From the NCBI GenBank assembly GCA_025464975.1, contig JAODMT010000011.1:62001-126000 (forward strand): a stretch of DNA of 64,000 nucleotides, written 5' to 3'. The notes beneath the pieces are model-generated. The model ran no database searches. It was not told the DNA's origin and saw nothing but the letters and a program-made list of their open reading frames with translations. Source of the stretch: Microbacteriaceae bacterium (GTDB taxonomy: Bacteria > Actinomycetota > Actinomycetes > Actinomycetales > Microbacteriaceae). The position numbers and the translations under genes were made by a program. Below, piece by piece: positions 16,848-24,670 of this stretch (positions are counted from its first letter, which is position 1; each line of letters begins with the position of its first letter).

Positions 16848-17450
16848 CTAGTCCGTTCCGTGGCGGAGGATCTGGATCGCCTCCCGCGCGGCGTAGAAGA
16901 CGATGACATACGCCGCAACCGGGTCGGCCCACCACCAACCGACCGCCAGATTGAGGAGCAGCCCGAGCAACACCGCCACCGCGAGGAGCGCGTCAACGAA
17001 GGTCACCCGACTCTCCGAGATGAGCACCGCGTTCCCGAGGGCTCGCCCGGTTGCTCCCTTACCGACCGCAAGGGCGACCATGACGAGCGCGGTCGCGGCG
17101 GTCCACACGATGCCGGGCAGGCTCGGGCCGGCGTGATGACCGACCGCCAGGGCCCACGTCGACTGGGCGGCCAGGTAGACGGCGAGGGCCACGAACGCGA
17201 CACCGATCAGTCGCAGCGCGCGCCGCTGCCGAGCCTCCCCGGTGCCGGCCAGCTCCCAGAGAACAACCGCGCTTGCGCCGATCTCGATCAGGCTGTCCAG
17301 TCCGAAACCGATGAGCGCCACGGATGACGCGGTGACGGCCACAATCGCGAGAACGAGCACTCCCCCGACGTTCCAAACCAGCGTCGACCACTCGAGAAGC
17401 CTGCCCCTTCGGGTGAGGACAGATGTGGCCGAGTTGCCGTTTACGAGCAT
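16848..17450 (-). CDS. Cation diffusion facilitator-like transporter, short form
   Basis: 200 residues with about six helices. ATG 17450 is chosen because GGAAGA precedes it properly. An in-frame start at 17537 would lie in the operator and add a charged 29-residue head. GFGLDSLIE in helix 2 and SRVTFVDALLA in helix 5 are the metal-site helices. Each keeps its Asp, but the residue four before it, often His or Asp in zinc CDFs, is Gly/Phe in helix 2 and Val/Thr in helix 5. The C-terminal cytoplasmic dimerisation domain of classical CDFs is missing. It is divergent from csoR across one operator, implying metal-dependent expression. The transported ion is unknown. Confidence 0.82.
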   Translation of the reverse strand: MLVNGNSATSVLTRRGRLLEWSTLVWNVGGVLVLAIVAVTASSVALIGFGLDSLIEIGASAVVLWELAGTGEARQRRALRLIGVAFVALAVYLAAQSTWALAVGHHAGPSLPGIVWTAATALVMVALAVGKGATGRALGNAVLISESRVTFVDALLAVAVLLGLLLNLAVGWWWADPVAAYVIVFYAAREAIQILRHGTD

Positions 17451-17535
17451 CTTCCGATTCTTCCAGCCGTCGGCAACTTTCTCCGCACGGGGGCGTAAAG
17501 CGCCCCGCCGTCCGGGGAATTCGGCGGTACAATTC

Positions 17536-17552
17536 ATACCCTGCAGGGGTAT
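17536..17552. promoter_or_regulatory. CsoR-type operator
   Basis: ATACCC-TGCA-GGGGTAT is a near-perfect inverted repeat between the divergent transporter and csoR genes. G-tract/C-tract palindromes ending in ATA are the usual DNA sites of CsoR-family repressors. The site is 17 bp before the csoR start and 86 bp before the chosen transporter start, so one site can control both. Confidence 0.75.
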
Positions 17553-17568
17553 CTAGCTGAGGAGCGGC

Positions 17569-17850
17569 ATGATCGGGTACATCGACCATAAGGAGGACAT
17601 CCTGAAGCGGCTTCGCCGCGCGGAGGGACAGGTTCGCGGCATCCAGAGGATGGTGGAGGAAGACACTTACTGCATCGACGTGCTCACTCAGGTCTCCGCG
17701 GCGACGAAGGCGCTCGAGACAGTGGCGCTGTCCCTCCTCGAGGACCACCTCAGCCATTGCGTCGCCGAAGCCACCGCGGAGGGCGGGGCGGTAGCCGACG
17801 AGAAGATTCGCGAGGCCGCGGCAGCGATCGCGCGTCTGGTGCGCTCCTGA
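17569..17850 (+). CDS. csoR: CsoR-family metal-sensing repressor
   Basis: A 93-residue all-helical regulator of the DUF156 family. The Cu(I) ligands of CsoR fall exactly at Cys35 (TYCIDV), His60 and Cys64 (EDHLSHC). The basic patch RRAEGQVRGIQRM is the DNA-contact helix. ATG 17569 has GAGGAG upstream. Bound Cu(I) should release it from the adjacent operator, inducing itself and the divergent transporter. The Cys-His-Cys set favours copper over the nickel/cobalt RcnR or formaldehyde FrmR types. Confidence 0.92.
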   Translation: MIGYIDHKEDILKRLRRAEGQVRGIQRMVEEDTYCIDVLTQVSAATKALETVALSLLEDHLSHCVAEATAEGGAVADEKIREAAAAIARLVRS

Positions 17851-17870
17851 TCGGCGCTCGGACCGACGGT

Positions 17871-18152
17871 TCAGCCGGGGTGGACGCTTCGGCGCACGAT
17901 GTTCCGTACCGCTGAGCGCCAATTGTCGAACTGTTCGTCTGCGGGGCCGTCGTCCACCACGACCGAGAAGCCACGGTCGGTGGCCGCGAACTCGCCGACA
18001 AGCGCTCCGCTCGACTCGTGCACGCTCCAGGCAGACTCGCTACGGGCGGCAATCGAGTGTTGACTATTTCCCGTCCAAAACTGGACCGGCGAGCCTTCGG
18101 CTGCGGGCAGGCTGTGGATTTCGTTCAATCGGGACTGGTGCATGTAGTGCAT
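17871..18152 (-). CDS. Hypothetical protein (93 aa)
   Basis: ATG 18152 has GGAGG six bases upstream; a second ATG three codons later is possible. The product is soluble and of mixed charge, beginning MHYMHQSRLNEIHSLPAAEG, with a beta-rich middle (VQFWTGNSQHSIAARSESAW, GFSVVVDDGPADEQFDNW) and a basic end (VRNIVRRSVHPG). I do not recognise it. It converges on csoR. The good ribosome binding site and normal codon use support it as a real gene. Confidence 0.55.
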   Translation of the reverse strand: MHYMHQSRLNEIHSLPAAEGSPVQFWTGNSQHSIAARSESAWSVHESSGALVGEFAATDRGFSVVVDDGPADEQFDNWRSAVRNIVRRSVHPG

Positions 18153-18342
18153 GGAGAACCTCCGCGACGGGCATCGGGTGGATGCGGAAAGGGCACTGCT
18201 CGGGTTAGGGCACTGCTCGGGTAGCCCTCCCTATGCAATCGGCTATTTGGCCACGCGTCAAAGGGCTTGCGTTTTGCGGGGCAGCATGCGAAGAATGCCG
18301 GACAAGATGCTCTGAGCGCCCGTCGACGGCTGGCGACGCGGG

Positions 18343-19035
18343 TCAGATCTCGACTACGGCGTTCTCAAGGTACGACGCGGTAACCAGAATTGGCATGTGA
18401 TCCGATGCACCGCGGTCGAGCGTCTCCACGCCGTCGATCCCCAAGCCGATCGAGGTCGCGAAGTCAAAATGTCCCTTGAAGAACTTGTATCGCGTGTATG
18501 TGCGGCGATCGCTCAGTGAGAGGTCGTAGCCGGTTTCGTTGACCCGTTCGGTGAGATTCGTGGTGAAAAGCGGGTAGTTGTAGTCCCCCACCATCAGGGT
18601 GGGCAACCCGTGTCCGAGGCTGAGCAGACGCTCGTGAGCGGCTCGAATCTGTTCCCGACGGAGCGAATTGAGCGCCGTGAGCGGGGCGGCGTGGAATGAT
18701 GCCACGACCAGTTCGCGACCGCACTCTTCGTCGACCAGTCGAGTTCCGATCAGCCGTTCGTGAGCGGGCTTCAGCACGCGGTCGTGAAGCGACTTCTTGA
18801 GCGCGAAGGTGCGAGTTTCACGTGCTGAGAAACGATCCGCCCGGTAATAGACGGCGAGACCGAGTCGATTGCGTTTGGTGGAATCCGCAAGCCGGAGCAT
18901 CCCCAAGTCCGCCGGAAGATCCGTGGTGTCGCACTCCTGAAGGCACAGCACGTCGAGTGCGAAATTCTCCGAAAGGGCCGCAAGTTCGCCGCTCGCATGG
19001 TTCTTACGAAGGTTGTAACTGATAACTCGTATCAC
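18343..19035 (-). CDS. Endonuclease/exonuclease/phosphatase family protein
   Basis: 230 residues of the EEP (DNase I-like) fold from a GTG start at 19035. Ordered motifs: MIRVISYNLRKN (Asn), DVLCLQECD (catalytic Glu), VASFHAAPL (His), TLMVGDYNYPLF (Asp-Asn) and GASDHMPILV (Asp-His pair). These are the full metal-dependent phosphodiesterase set. It has no signal peptide, so it is cytoplasmic. It could cleave nucleic acid or a phosphoester of a small molecule. Confidence 0.87.
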   Translation of the reverse strand: MIRVISYNLRKNHASGELAALSENFALDVLCLQECDTTDLPADLGMLRLADSTKRNRLGLAVYYRADRFSARETRTFALKKSLHDRVLKPAHERLIGTRLVDEECGRELVVASFHAAPLTALNSLRREQIRAAHERLLSLGHGLPTLMVGDYNYPLFTTNLTERVNETGYDLSLSDRRTYTRYKFFKGHFDFATSIGLGIDGVETLDRGASDHMPILVTASYLENAVVEI

Positions 19036-19180
19036 TGTGCCCGCTCGACTCGCCGTAATGGGCTCACCGATCGGAAGCCATCAAGAAATCCTAGGGGCCC
19101 AGAGCTCTACTGACTGCGAGGAGCGGCTGTGAGGTGACTGTGTCAGGCAGACAAGCGACAAAAAAGATCTGCGCCGGGGG

Positions 19181-19209
19181 TTAGCAATCGCGCCGGCGAA
19201 CCCTATCGT
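19181..19209 (+). promoter_or_regulatory. Candidate promoter of the acidic micro-protein cluster
   Basis: TTAGCA (19181-19186) and TATCGT (19204-19209) are 17 bp apart and lie 42 bp before the start of the first acidic protein gene. Each hexamer matches the vegetative consensus at four of six positions. Confidence 0.35.
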
Positions 19210-19251
19210 GTAGACGACGGCGCCGTCAGGCCGCCCAGCGAGAGGAATCGG

Positions 19252-19446
19252 ATGACCGAGGAGACCAGAGCCGAGCGCAACGGTGCGCAGGACATTTACC
19301 GTGACGGGGAAGTTCCCGGAGATGCTGACCTGAACGCTCCTGACGCGAAGGATGAAACCGCGGCGGATGAGGCCGTCAAGGACATCGCAGAGTCGGTCAA
19401 GCTCGACAGCGATGGGCAGCTCCCACCAGGAGCGCCGTTGCCGTAG
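19252..19446 (+). CDS. Small acidic, probably disordered protein (64 aa)
   Basis: ATG 19252 follows AGAGGA. It contains many Asp/Glu, few hydrophobics and no Cys or Trp: for example DLNAPDAKDETAADEAVKD. Its composition resembles hydrophilin-like or stress-associated small actinobacterial proteins, but I cannot assign a family. It is the first of three acidic genes on the same strand (gaps about 70 and 50 bp), perhaps one operon. Confidence 0.6.
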   Translation: MTEETRAERNGAQDIYRDGEVPGDADLNAPDAKDETAADEAVKDIAESVKLDSDGQLPPGAPLP

Positions 19447-19515
19447 CGAGAGAACGACTCGCGTGCACTGGGAGTGCAGCGCGGCGATCCGCAACGCTGA
19501 GAGAGGACAGAGAGC

Positions 19516-19737
19516 ATGAGCGATGTGCAGAACCCCCCGCTTCCCGACCCGGGACCCGGCGACGGCACCCACGAGGGAGACGAGTGGGAAGTTGGAGAGC
19601 ACGGCCACCCGTCCGAGACGGATCCGGATGCCGGCGGGAGCGACGACTTCGCCCGCGGGCGTCATGCCGACACCGGCGAGGACGGGGCTCTGTCACCCGG
19701 TAGCACGGCAACCGGATCGCCGACGGTACGCGAGTAA
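19516..19737 (+). CDS. Small acidic, glycine-rich protein (73 aa)
   Basis: ATG 19516 follows GAGAGAGGACAGAGAG. The sequence is Gly/Asp/Glu/Pro-rich (PPLPDPGPGDGTHEGDEWEV) with two His-containing segments and no predicted secondary structure core. No family is recognised. It lies between the other two acidic genes and shares their charge character but not their sequence. Confidence 0.6.
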   Translation: MSDVQNPPLPDPGPGDGTHEGDEWEVGEHGHPSETDPDAGGSDDFARGRHADTGEDGALSPGSTATGSPTVRE

Positions 19738-19789
19738 CCGGTTCGAGTCGCACGACCAGAAGATCGATCGAAGGAACGATGGAGGAATC

Positions 19790-20056
19790 ATGACTGACAG
19801 CACAAACCGTCCCGGGGGAAATGGGCAGGACAGGCTAGAACAGGACCGGGTCGAACGGGACAGAATTGAACGGGACCGGGTCGAACGGGTCCGGGTCGAA
19901 CAGGACAGAATCGAACCGGATGGCACGTTCACCGATGAGGAATACGAGGAAGGTACCAACACCGTCGAGCACGGGCAGGAACACTCGGAGGGCGGCGATT
20001 ACACCGACACCGACTTCACTGAAGACGAGGCTGATCGCGCAAAGCGTCACGACTGA
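19790..20056 (+). CDS. Small charged protein with pentapeptide tandem repeats (88 aa)
   Basis: ATG 19790 with GGAGG at 19781. After MTDSTNRPGGNG come six consecutive pentapeptides of the form (Q/R)DR(V/I/L)E (residues 13-42). An acidic tail follows (DGTFTDEEYEEGTNTVEHG, GGDYTDTDFTEDEADR). The repeat is encoded by a 15-bp tandem array and could form a single charged helix. No family is recognised. It is third of the acidic trio and ends just before a hairpin that may terminate it. Confidence 0.6.
   Translation: MTDSTNRPGGNGQDRLEQDRVERDRIERDRVERVRVEQDRIEPDGTFTDEEYEEGTNTVEHGQEHSEGGDYTDTDFTEDEADRAKRHD
19825..19914 (+). repeat. 15-bp tandem array, six units, inside a coding region
   Basis: Units such as ACGGGACCGGGTCGA and ACGGGACAGAATTGA run in phase with codons and encode the six charged pentapeptides of the 88-residue protein. 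Units differ at a few positions, mostly in the last six bases. Confidence 0.85.
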
Positions 20057-20064
20057 GTCGAGCA

Positions 20065-20096
20065 GCACGCGTCTAGACCGGCACGCGTCTAGACCG
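20065..20096. repeat. Two perfect 16-bp direct repeats
   Basis: GCACGCGTCTAGACCG occurs twice without gap (20065-20080, 20081-20096). Each unit contains the palindrome GTCTAGAC. It lies between convergent genes and runs into the last codons of the minus-strand nuclease-helicase gene. Confidence 0.9.
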
Positions 20097-23000
20097 GCAC
20101 AGGCCCCGGCCCGATCGGGGCCTGTGCCGCGTCCTCCGCAATCCGGATGAAGGCACTCAGCCGCGCTAGCCCCTCGACCGTAGGCGGAAGCGTCTCTGTG
20201 ATGGCGGGCGAGTACACGAGATACGCGGCCCACTGGGCCCGGGATACTGCGACGTTCAGTCGGTTGGCAAGCAGCAGGAACTCGAGCCCCCGAGGCACGT
20301 CCGCCGCCGAGGAGGCCGCGAGGGACACAATCGACACCGCGGCTTCCCTGCCCTGAAACTTGTCGACAGTCCCCACCGGAACGTCGACGAAGCCCGCGTC
20401 ATCCAGAGTGTGACGCACCAGTTCGACCTGCGCGTTGTATGGGGCCACGACGATGATGTCGCTCGGGCGAAGCGGCACGGTCGACCCGCCGGACGACCAC
20501 GCGCGATCGATCAGGTCTCTGACGATGGTTAGGACCGCTTCTGCCTCCTCGACCGAGGATGTGGAGTTGTCGGTGTGTGGAGTCGGAACACCGTGCACTC
20601 CCGGATCGATTCCGTCGAGCGTGCGGTCGGAGTCGTGAGCGTGAAGCCGTCCCTCGTAGGAAAGCAGGGAAACCGGGGCGCACACCGCGGGGTGCATGCG
20701 GTAGCTAACCCCGAGGAAGAACCCGAATTCCGCTGGGAGCACATCGTGCCCGTCGCTGAGCCAGCCGAGAGCGGATTCGTCCACCGGTTCCGGGTGCGAG
20801 CCCTGACTCACCTGCGGGAGTTGCTGCGGGTCGCCGAGCAGAAGCAGCCGTTTCGCGCCGACGGATGCGGCGATCGTGCTCGCGAGAGAGAACTGGCCCG
20901 CCTCATCGACCACGAGAAGATCGAGGGAGCCGCGCGGAATGCGGCCGGCGTTGCTGAACAGCCAGGCCGTTCCGCCGATGACGAAGCCGGGCCGGGCGGT
21001 GAAGTCCGGCAGCGATTTCTCGGTGAGTTTTGTCCAGGACACCGAGGTCGCGCCATCTCCGCTGCGCGGGATCTTGCCCACCAGATCCCGGTCGAGTCCC
21101 GCCTCGACCACCTTCGCGAGCATGGTCTCTACCGCCGCGTGTGACTGCGCGACGACGCCGATCCTCCACCCGTGGTTTCGCACGAGGTCGGCGATCACCT
21201 TCGCCCCGTTCCTAGTCTTGCCGGTGCCGGGCGGCCCCTGCACGGCAAGGTACGAGCGGTCGAGGCACAACAGGTAGTCCCGAATCGGGCCGGCCACCTC
21301 GGTTGTCCCCGTTGTCGGCGGCGGCTGGGAGCCCGGGACGACACGGGGAGGCTCGCGACGCAGCAGGTCGAGTGCGGCGTTCGGCAGCATCTCCGGTAGC
21401 GCGTCGAGCACCTCCCGACCCCACTCCGAGATGGCCGTGACCTGCGTGCCCGGGTCCGGTGGGATGCCGGGTGTCAGCGCGACCGGAAGCTGGTCGTACG
21501 CCTCCGCTCCGCCCTTCAACCGTTCGGTGAGGAAAACGGATCCATCCTCGTCGATCTCGATGCTCGACCGGTTGTGGGCACGCCGGGATCCCGGATCGCT
21601 CGGTTCGATCGGCGGAAACGGCTCGTCGTAGAGCACGTACGGTTGCTCGGCACCGCCGAACGAGCTTCCCGGCGCCGCCGCCCCGTGCAGACGGAGCGTG
21701 CGCGACTCGGTGCGCGCCTTGCCGAGGATGCCCCACCGGCGTACCACTTGTGCCGACTCGACAATGAAAGTGTTTCGCGTGTCGGCCCACTCTTCCAATG
21801 GGTTGGCCAGCCGCGAAAAGTGGTCCCACCAGAAGCTCTTACCCTCCCGGCGGTGGTAATCGATGGCGGCCGAGGCAAGCGCGATCGCGGTCTGATCTGA
21901 CGTGCGCCCGACAAGAGGGAAACCCTCGACGATCTGGGCGAGCTCAAGGTAGACGGGGTCGGGGTCCGGGATGGCGCGGGCCGGCGTCTCCTGCGCGGAC
22001 AGGCCGGGCGTGATTCCGTGTTCCAGAGCCCTGCCTAGCAACCAGTCGCGCAGTGCGAGGGTGGAGATGCAGTCGTATTCGTTGTAGTCCGCGATTTGCC
22101 CGAGAACGACAGCCGCGGCATCCGTCTGCCCGGACCCAGCGAGGTCTCGCGATCGAACGTACTCGGTGATAGAGTCCGCGGCGGTCGAGACCCCCTCCCG
22201 CGCGCGCTCCCCCATGTACAGCGGTTCGAGCTTCTTGAGCGAGTAGCTGCGACTTCCGATGCGCAGCGATTGCTTCACGATCGGGTACAGGTCCACGAGA
22301 ACGGCATTTCGCAACAGGTCATCCACCGCCGCCTCGCAGGCCCCGTGCCGTGCGGCGATGCTGAGCAGGTGACTGCGTTCGTAGGACGCGTAGTGGTAGA
22401 TGTGCATCCCGGGATGGCTCTTTCGCCGCTCCGCGACGTAGTCGAGAAAGTCCATCAGGGCCCGCTTCTCGCCGGCGAGGTCATGCGCCCAAAAGGACCG
22501 AAACGTCTCATCCGGTTCCACGAGGCCGAAGAGATAGTCGAGGCCCCATGCGGTCCCCTCCTGATAGAGCGGGTCTCCCTCAAAATCGAAGAAGATGTCT
22601 CCGGCGTCGGGAGCCGGCAAGGCCGCGAGGGCGTGTGGGTTCATCACTCTCCAGGCCAGCATGGGCTTGCGCTGGCCGGGGTCGATCTGCACGGACTCGA
22701 GCTGCACGGAGGCCTGTTCGCGGAGGGTGCGCAACGTGGCATCCGCGAGCCCGGGCACCGGGCTGTCGCGCCGGGCGAGCTGATCGATGGTTCGGACGTC
22801 GGCCTCGATGAGCCTTGCTCGCTGGGTCACCCGCATTCCGGCGACCAGTAGCACGTCGCGATGACTCTGCACCTGCTCCTCGCAGGCCGCACATCGACCG
22901 CACGCGGTGTAGCGCGGGTCGCCCCACTCGGTGGCGGCGGCATCCGCCACCCGTTCGTCGATGATCTGCTCGAGGCGTGCCCGGCGCTTTCGGTAGACCG

Positions 23001-23547
23001 GTGCGATGTCGGAGAGTCGGTGCACACTCGTGCTGTTGTCGCCGAGCACCAGGTACACGTGCTCACCGGTTGGGATGCCGAGCCGCTGGAGTTGCTCGCT
23101 GTAGGCAGCGAGCTGCAGCAGTGCGGTGACCTTCGCGTGCCTGGCAAGCTTGGTGTCATAGACCTCGTAGGCGCCGTCCAATGTGCGGATGATGAAGTCG
23201 GCGAAGCCAAGAAACCGACCGTCGAAGAATGCCGCTTGATACACGACCGGGGCCCCGGCTGCGAGGGCGGAAGCGGTTGCGGCGACCTCCACCGACGGAT
23301 CGGCGGAGTGGTGCGGCCGCTCGATTTCTACGACCGGACCCTGATCGCGCAGGGTGTGCAGGAATCGTTCCTCGTGGATGTCACCGAGCCGAGCGGTGCG
23401 TTCGAGCATGTCGTCGATCGTCTCGGGAGGACGCTGGACTCGACCGAGTCGTGCGTCGAGCTTTCGCATCGTCGCCCACTCGCAGTTCGAGGCAGCTGTC
23501 AGGTCCGAGGCGGAATACACCACCGTGCCGTTCTCGAGCAGGAACAC
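20089..23547 (-). CDS. TM0106-type RecB-like nuclease fused to a Dna2/Upf1-like helicase
   Basis: 1152 residues in three parts. Residues about 1-230 are a RecB-like nuclease: GFADFI (Asp117), EVYDTK (128-133) and QLAAY, plus the Cys pair CGRCAAC (216-222). Residues about 315-505 are an RNase H-like exonuclease domain: FFDFEGDP (319-326), HYASYE and YNEYDCIST. Residues about 755-1130 are a superfamily 1 helicase: GPPGTGKT (771-778), VVDEAG (879-884), GDPQQLPQV, DKFQGREA and NVAVSRA. It probably unwinds and trims DNA or RNA ends in repair or defence. The architecture is known in actinobacteria, but the biological role is poorly defined. It is monocistronic, preceded by a 16-bp tandem array. Confidence 0.9.
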   Translation of the reverse strand: MFLLENGTVVYSASDLTAASNCEWATMRKLDARLGRVQRPPETIDDMLERTARLGDIHEERFLHTLRDQGPVVEIERPHHSADPSVEVAATASALAAGAPVVYQAAFFDGRFLGFADFIIRTLDGAYEVYDTKLARHAKVTALLQLAAYSEQLQRLGIPTGEHVYLVLGDNSTSVHRLSDIAPVYRKRRARLEQIIDERVADAAATEWGDPRYTACGRCAACEEQVQSHRDVLLVAGMRVTQRARLIEADVRTIDQLARRDSPVPGLADATLRTLREQASVQLESVQIDPGQRKPMLAWRVMNPHALAALPAPDAGDIFFDFEGDPLYQEGTAWGLDYLFGLVEPDETFRSFWAHDLAGEKRALMDFLDYVAERRKSHPGMHIYHYASYERSHLLSIAARHGACEAAVDDLLRNAVLVDLYPIVKQSLRIGSRSYSLKKLEPLYMGERAREGVSTAADSITEYVRSRDLAGSGQTDAAAVVLGQIADYNEYDCISTLALRDWLLGRALEHGITPGLSAQETPARAIPDPDPVYLELAQIVEGFPLVGRTSDQTAIALASAAIDYHRREGKSFWWDHFSRLANPLEEWADTRNTFIVESAQVVRRWGILGKARTESRTLRLHGAAAPGSSFGGAEQPYVLYDEPFPPIEPSDPGSRRAHNRSSIEIDEDGSVFLTERLKGGAEAYDQLPVALTPGIPPDPGTQVTAISEWGREVLDALPEMLPNAALDLLRREPPRVVPGSQPPPTTGTTEVAGPIRDYLLCLDRSYLAVQGPPGTGKTRNGAKVIADLVRNHGWRIGVVAQSHAAVETMLAKVVEAGLDRDLVGKIPRSGDGATSVSWTKLTEKSLPDFTARPGFVIGGTAWLFSNAGRIPRGSLDLLVVDEAGQFSLASTIAASVGAKRLLLLGDPQQLPQVSQGSHPEPVDESALGWLSDGHDVLPAEFGFFLGVSYRMHPAVCAPVSLLSYEGRLHAHDSDRTLDGIDPGVHGVPTPHTDNSTSSVEEAEAVLTIVRDLIDRAWSSGGSTVPLRPSDIIVVAPYNAQVELVRHTLDDAGFVDVPVGTVDKFQGREAAVSIVSLAASSAADVPRGLEFLLLANRLNVAVSRAQWAAYLVYSPAITETLPPTVEGLARLSAFIRIAEDAAQAPIGPGPVPV
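20096..20128. terminator. Bidirectional hairpin between convergent genes
   Basis: GGCACAGGCCCCG (20096-20108) pairs perfectly with CGGGGCCTGTGCC (20116-20128), with a 7-base loop. It can terminate the acidic-protein operon. For the minus-strand gene it falls inside the last codons, so it would form before the stop codon is read. Confidence 0.65.
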
Positions 23548-23589
23548 TTTGGCCTTCCTCGTACGGGCGGTCGGTTGTCGTGGGTGTGC

Positions 23590-23717
23590 TAGTTCAAACG
23601 CCTGCTAGTCCAGGCGCTTATCAGTCCGAGCGCCTGCCAGTCTGGACGCTTGCCAGTCTGGACGCTTGCCAGTTCGGACGCTTGCCAGCTCGCACGCTTG
23701 TCAATTCAAGAGTGCAC
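23590..23717. repeat. 16-bp tandem array, about eight units, between two minus-strand genes
   Basis: The consensus unit is CAGTCTGGACGCTTGC. Units 4 and 5 (23638-23669) are identical and the outer ones are increasingly diverged. The last unit covers the stop codon and final codons of the phosphotransferase gene. There is no spacer between units, so this is a minisatellite and not a CRISPR. Confidence 0.9.
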
Positions 23718-24534
23718 GCAGGATCGCCGGTTCTTTGCTGAGCAACCAGGCCCGGCGCCGCAAAATAAGATCTCCCACGCCCTCACTCCACATTCTGGCC
23801 CAGCCGCCACCGTCGTTCTCTGCCCGAAACTTCATTCGACGCCAACTCGCAGTGGCCCGTGCGGCGGCAAAGCGCGGCAATGCCTCGCGCTCGCTCTGCT
23901 GCCACCCATAGGCATCGGCGAACAGCCGCAGCCTGGCAAACTGGTCGATGTCCATTGCAACGTCGTCCAGGTCGACCGGATCTCGCAGGGGCACCCAGTG
24001 CATCGCCGCGTTGAGCGAATCGATCAGCCGCGTGCTCGGGCCGGCGAGGTCGAAGTCGATGAGTCCGGTCGCCTCTCCCCCGTTGGTTACGACATTCTGC
24101 GGAGTGACGTCGAGGTGGGTCACGAGTTCAGCCCGGTGGAGGGTGAACGGGCTCGGCGGGAAATGCTCGAGGGGCTGATAGCCGATGGAGGCGTCGTGCA
24201 GCCGGCGGACGAGTAGCGCGACCGAGACGAGTAGCCTGTCGGCGAGAACCCACGGCTCAAGCTTCGCCTCCGCGACGTCGCCTTCAAGAAACGTCAGTAC
24301 GTCGCGCCCCTGGCTGTCACGCCCCAGGAATCGCGGGCTCGCATCAAACCCCACGGTCTCGAGGTGATCCAGATAGGCGGCCACCGCGTACGACTGCGGT
24401 TGATGGGGCCGACGCACAGTGTTGCCGACGCGCACGACCCCTTCGGTCACGTCACCGGCCGGCAACTCGATCTCGGGTTCCGCGGGGGCGTGCTCAAAGT
24501 GACGTGTGCGCAGTTCGCTCGAGAGCCGATCCAT
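23701..24534 (-). CDS. APH-family phosphotransferase
   Basis: 277 residues of the aminoglycoside-phosphotransferase/choline-kinase fold. The catalytic loop is HLDVTPQNVV (140-149: His140, Asp142, Asn147) and the metal-binding motif is IDFDLAG (159-165). The nucleotide loop in the N-lobe is weak, but VRVGNTVRRP fits. Antibiotic resistance cannot be inferred: most such chromosomal genes act on small metabolites. The C-terminus (LLSKEPAILRALLN) is partly encoded by the adjoining tandem array, suggesting the array has altered the gene end. Confidence 0.85.
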   Translation of the reverse strand: MDRLSSELRTRHFEHAPAEPEIELPAGDVTEGVVRVGNTVRRPHQPQSYAVAAYLDHLETVGFDASPRFLGRDSQGRDVLTFLEGDVAEAKLEPWVLADRLLVSVALLVRRLHDASIGYQPLEHFPPSPFTLHRAELVTHLDVTPQNVVTNGGEATGLIDFDLAGPSTRLIDSLNAAMHWVPLRDPVDLDDVAMDIDQFARLRLFADAYGWQQSEREALPRFAAARATASWRRMKFRAENDGGGWARMWSEGVGDLILRRRAWLLSKEPAILRALLN

Positions 24535-24670
24535 GAATCGAAACTAGCAGCGGCCACCGACAGAACCACGGAGCCTCGCGTATTGGGCTGGACCCTGAGC
24601 ACGGATGGCATCGAAGCCTCTGTAAAATTGGGTTGGTCCAATCGCGGCCCGACAATCACGGGGAGGCTTC

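Noticed and set aside
23590-23717. CRISPR array
   Set aside because: Units are contiguous 16-mers without spacers, and no cas genes are present.
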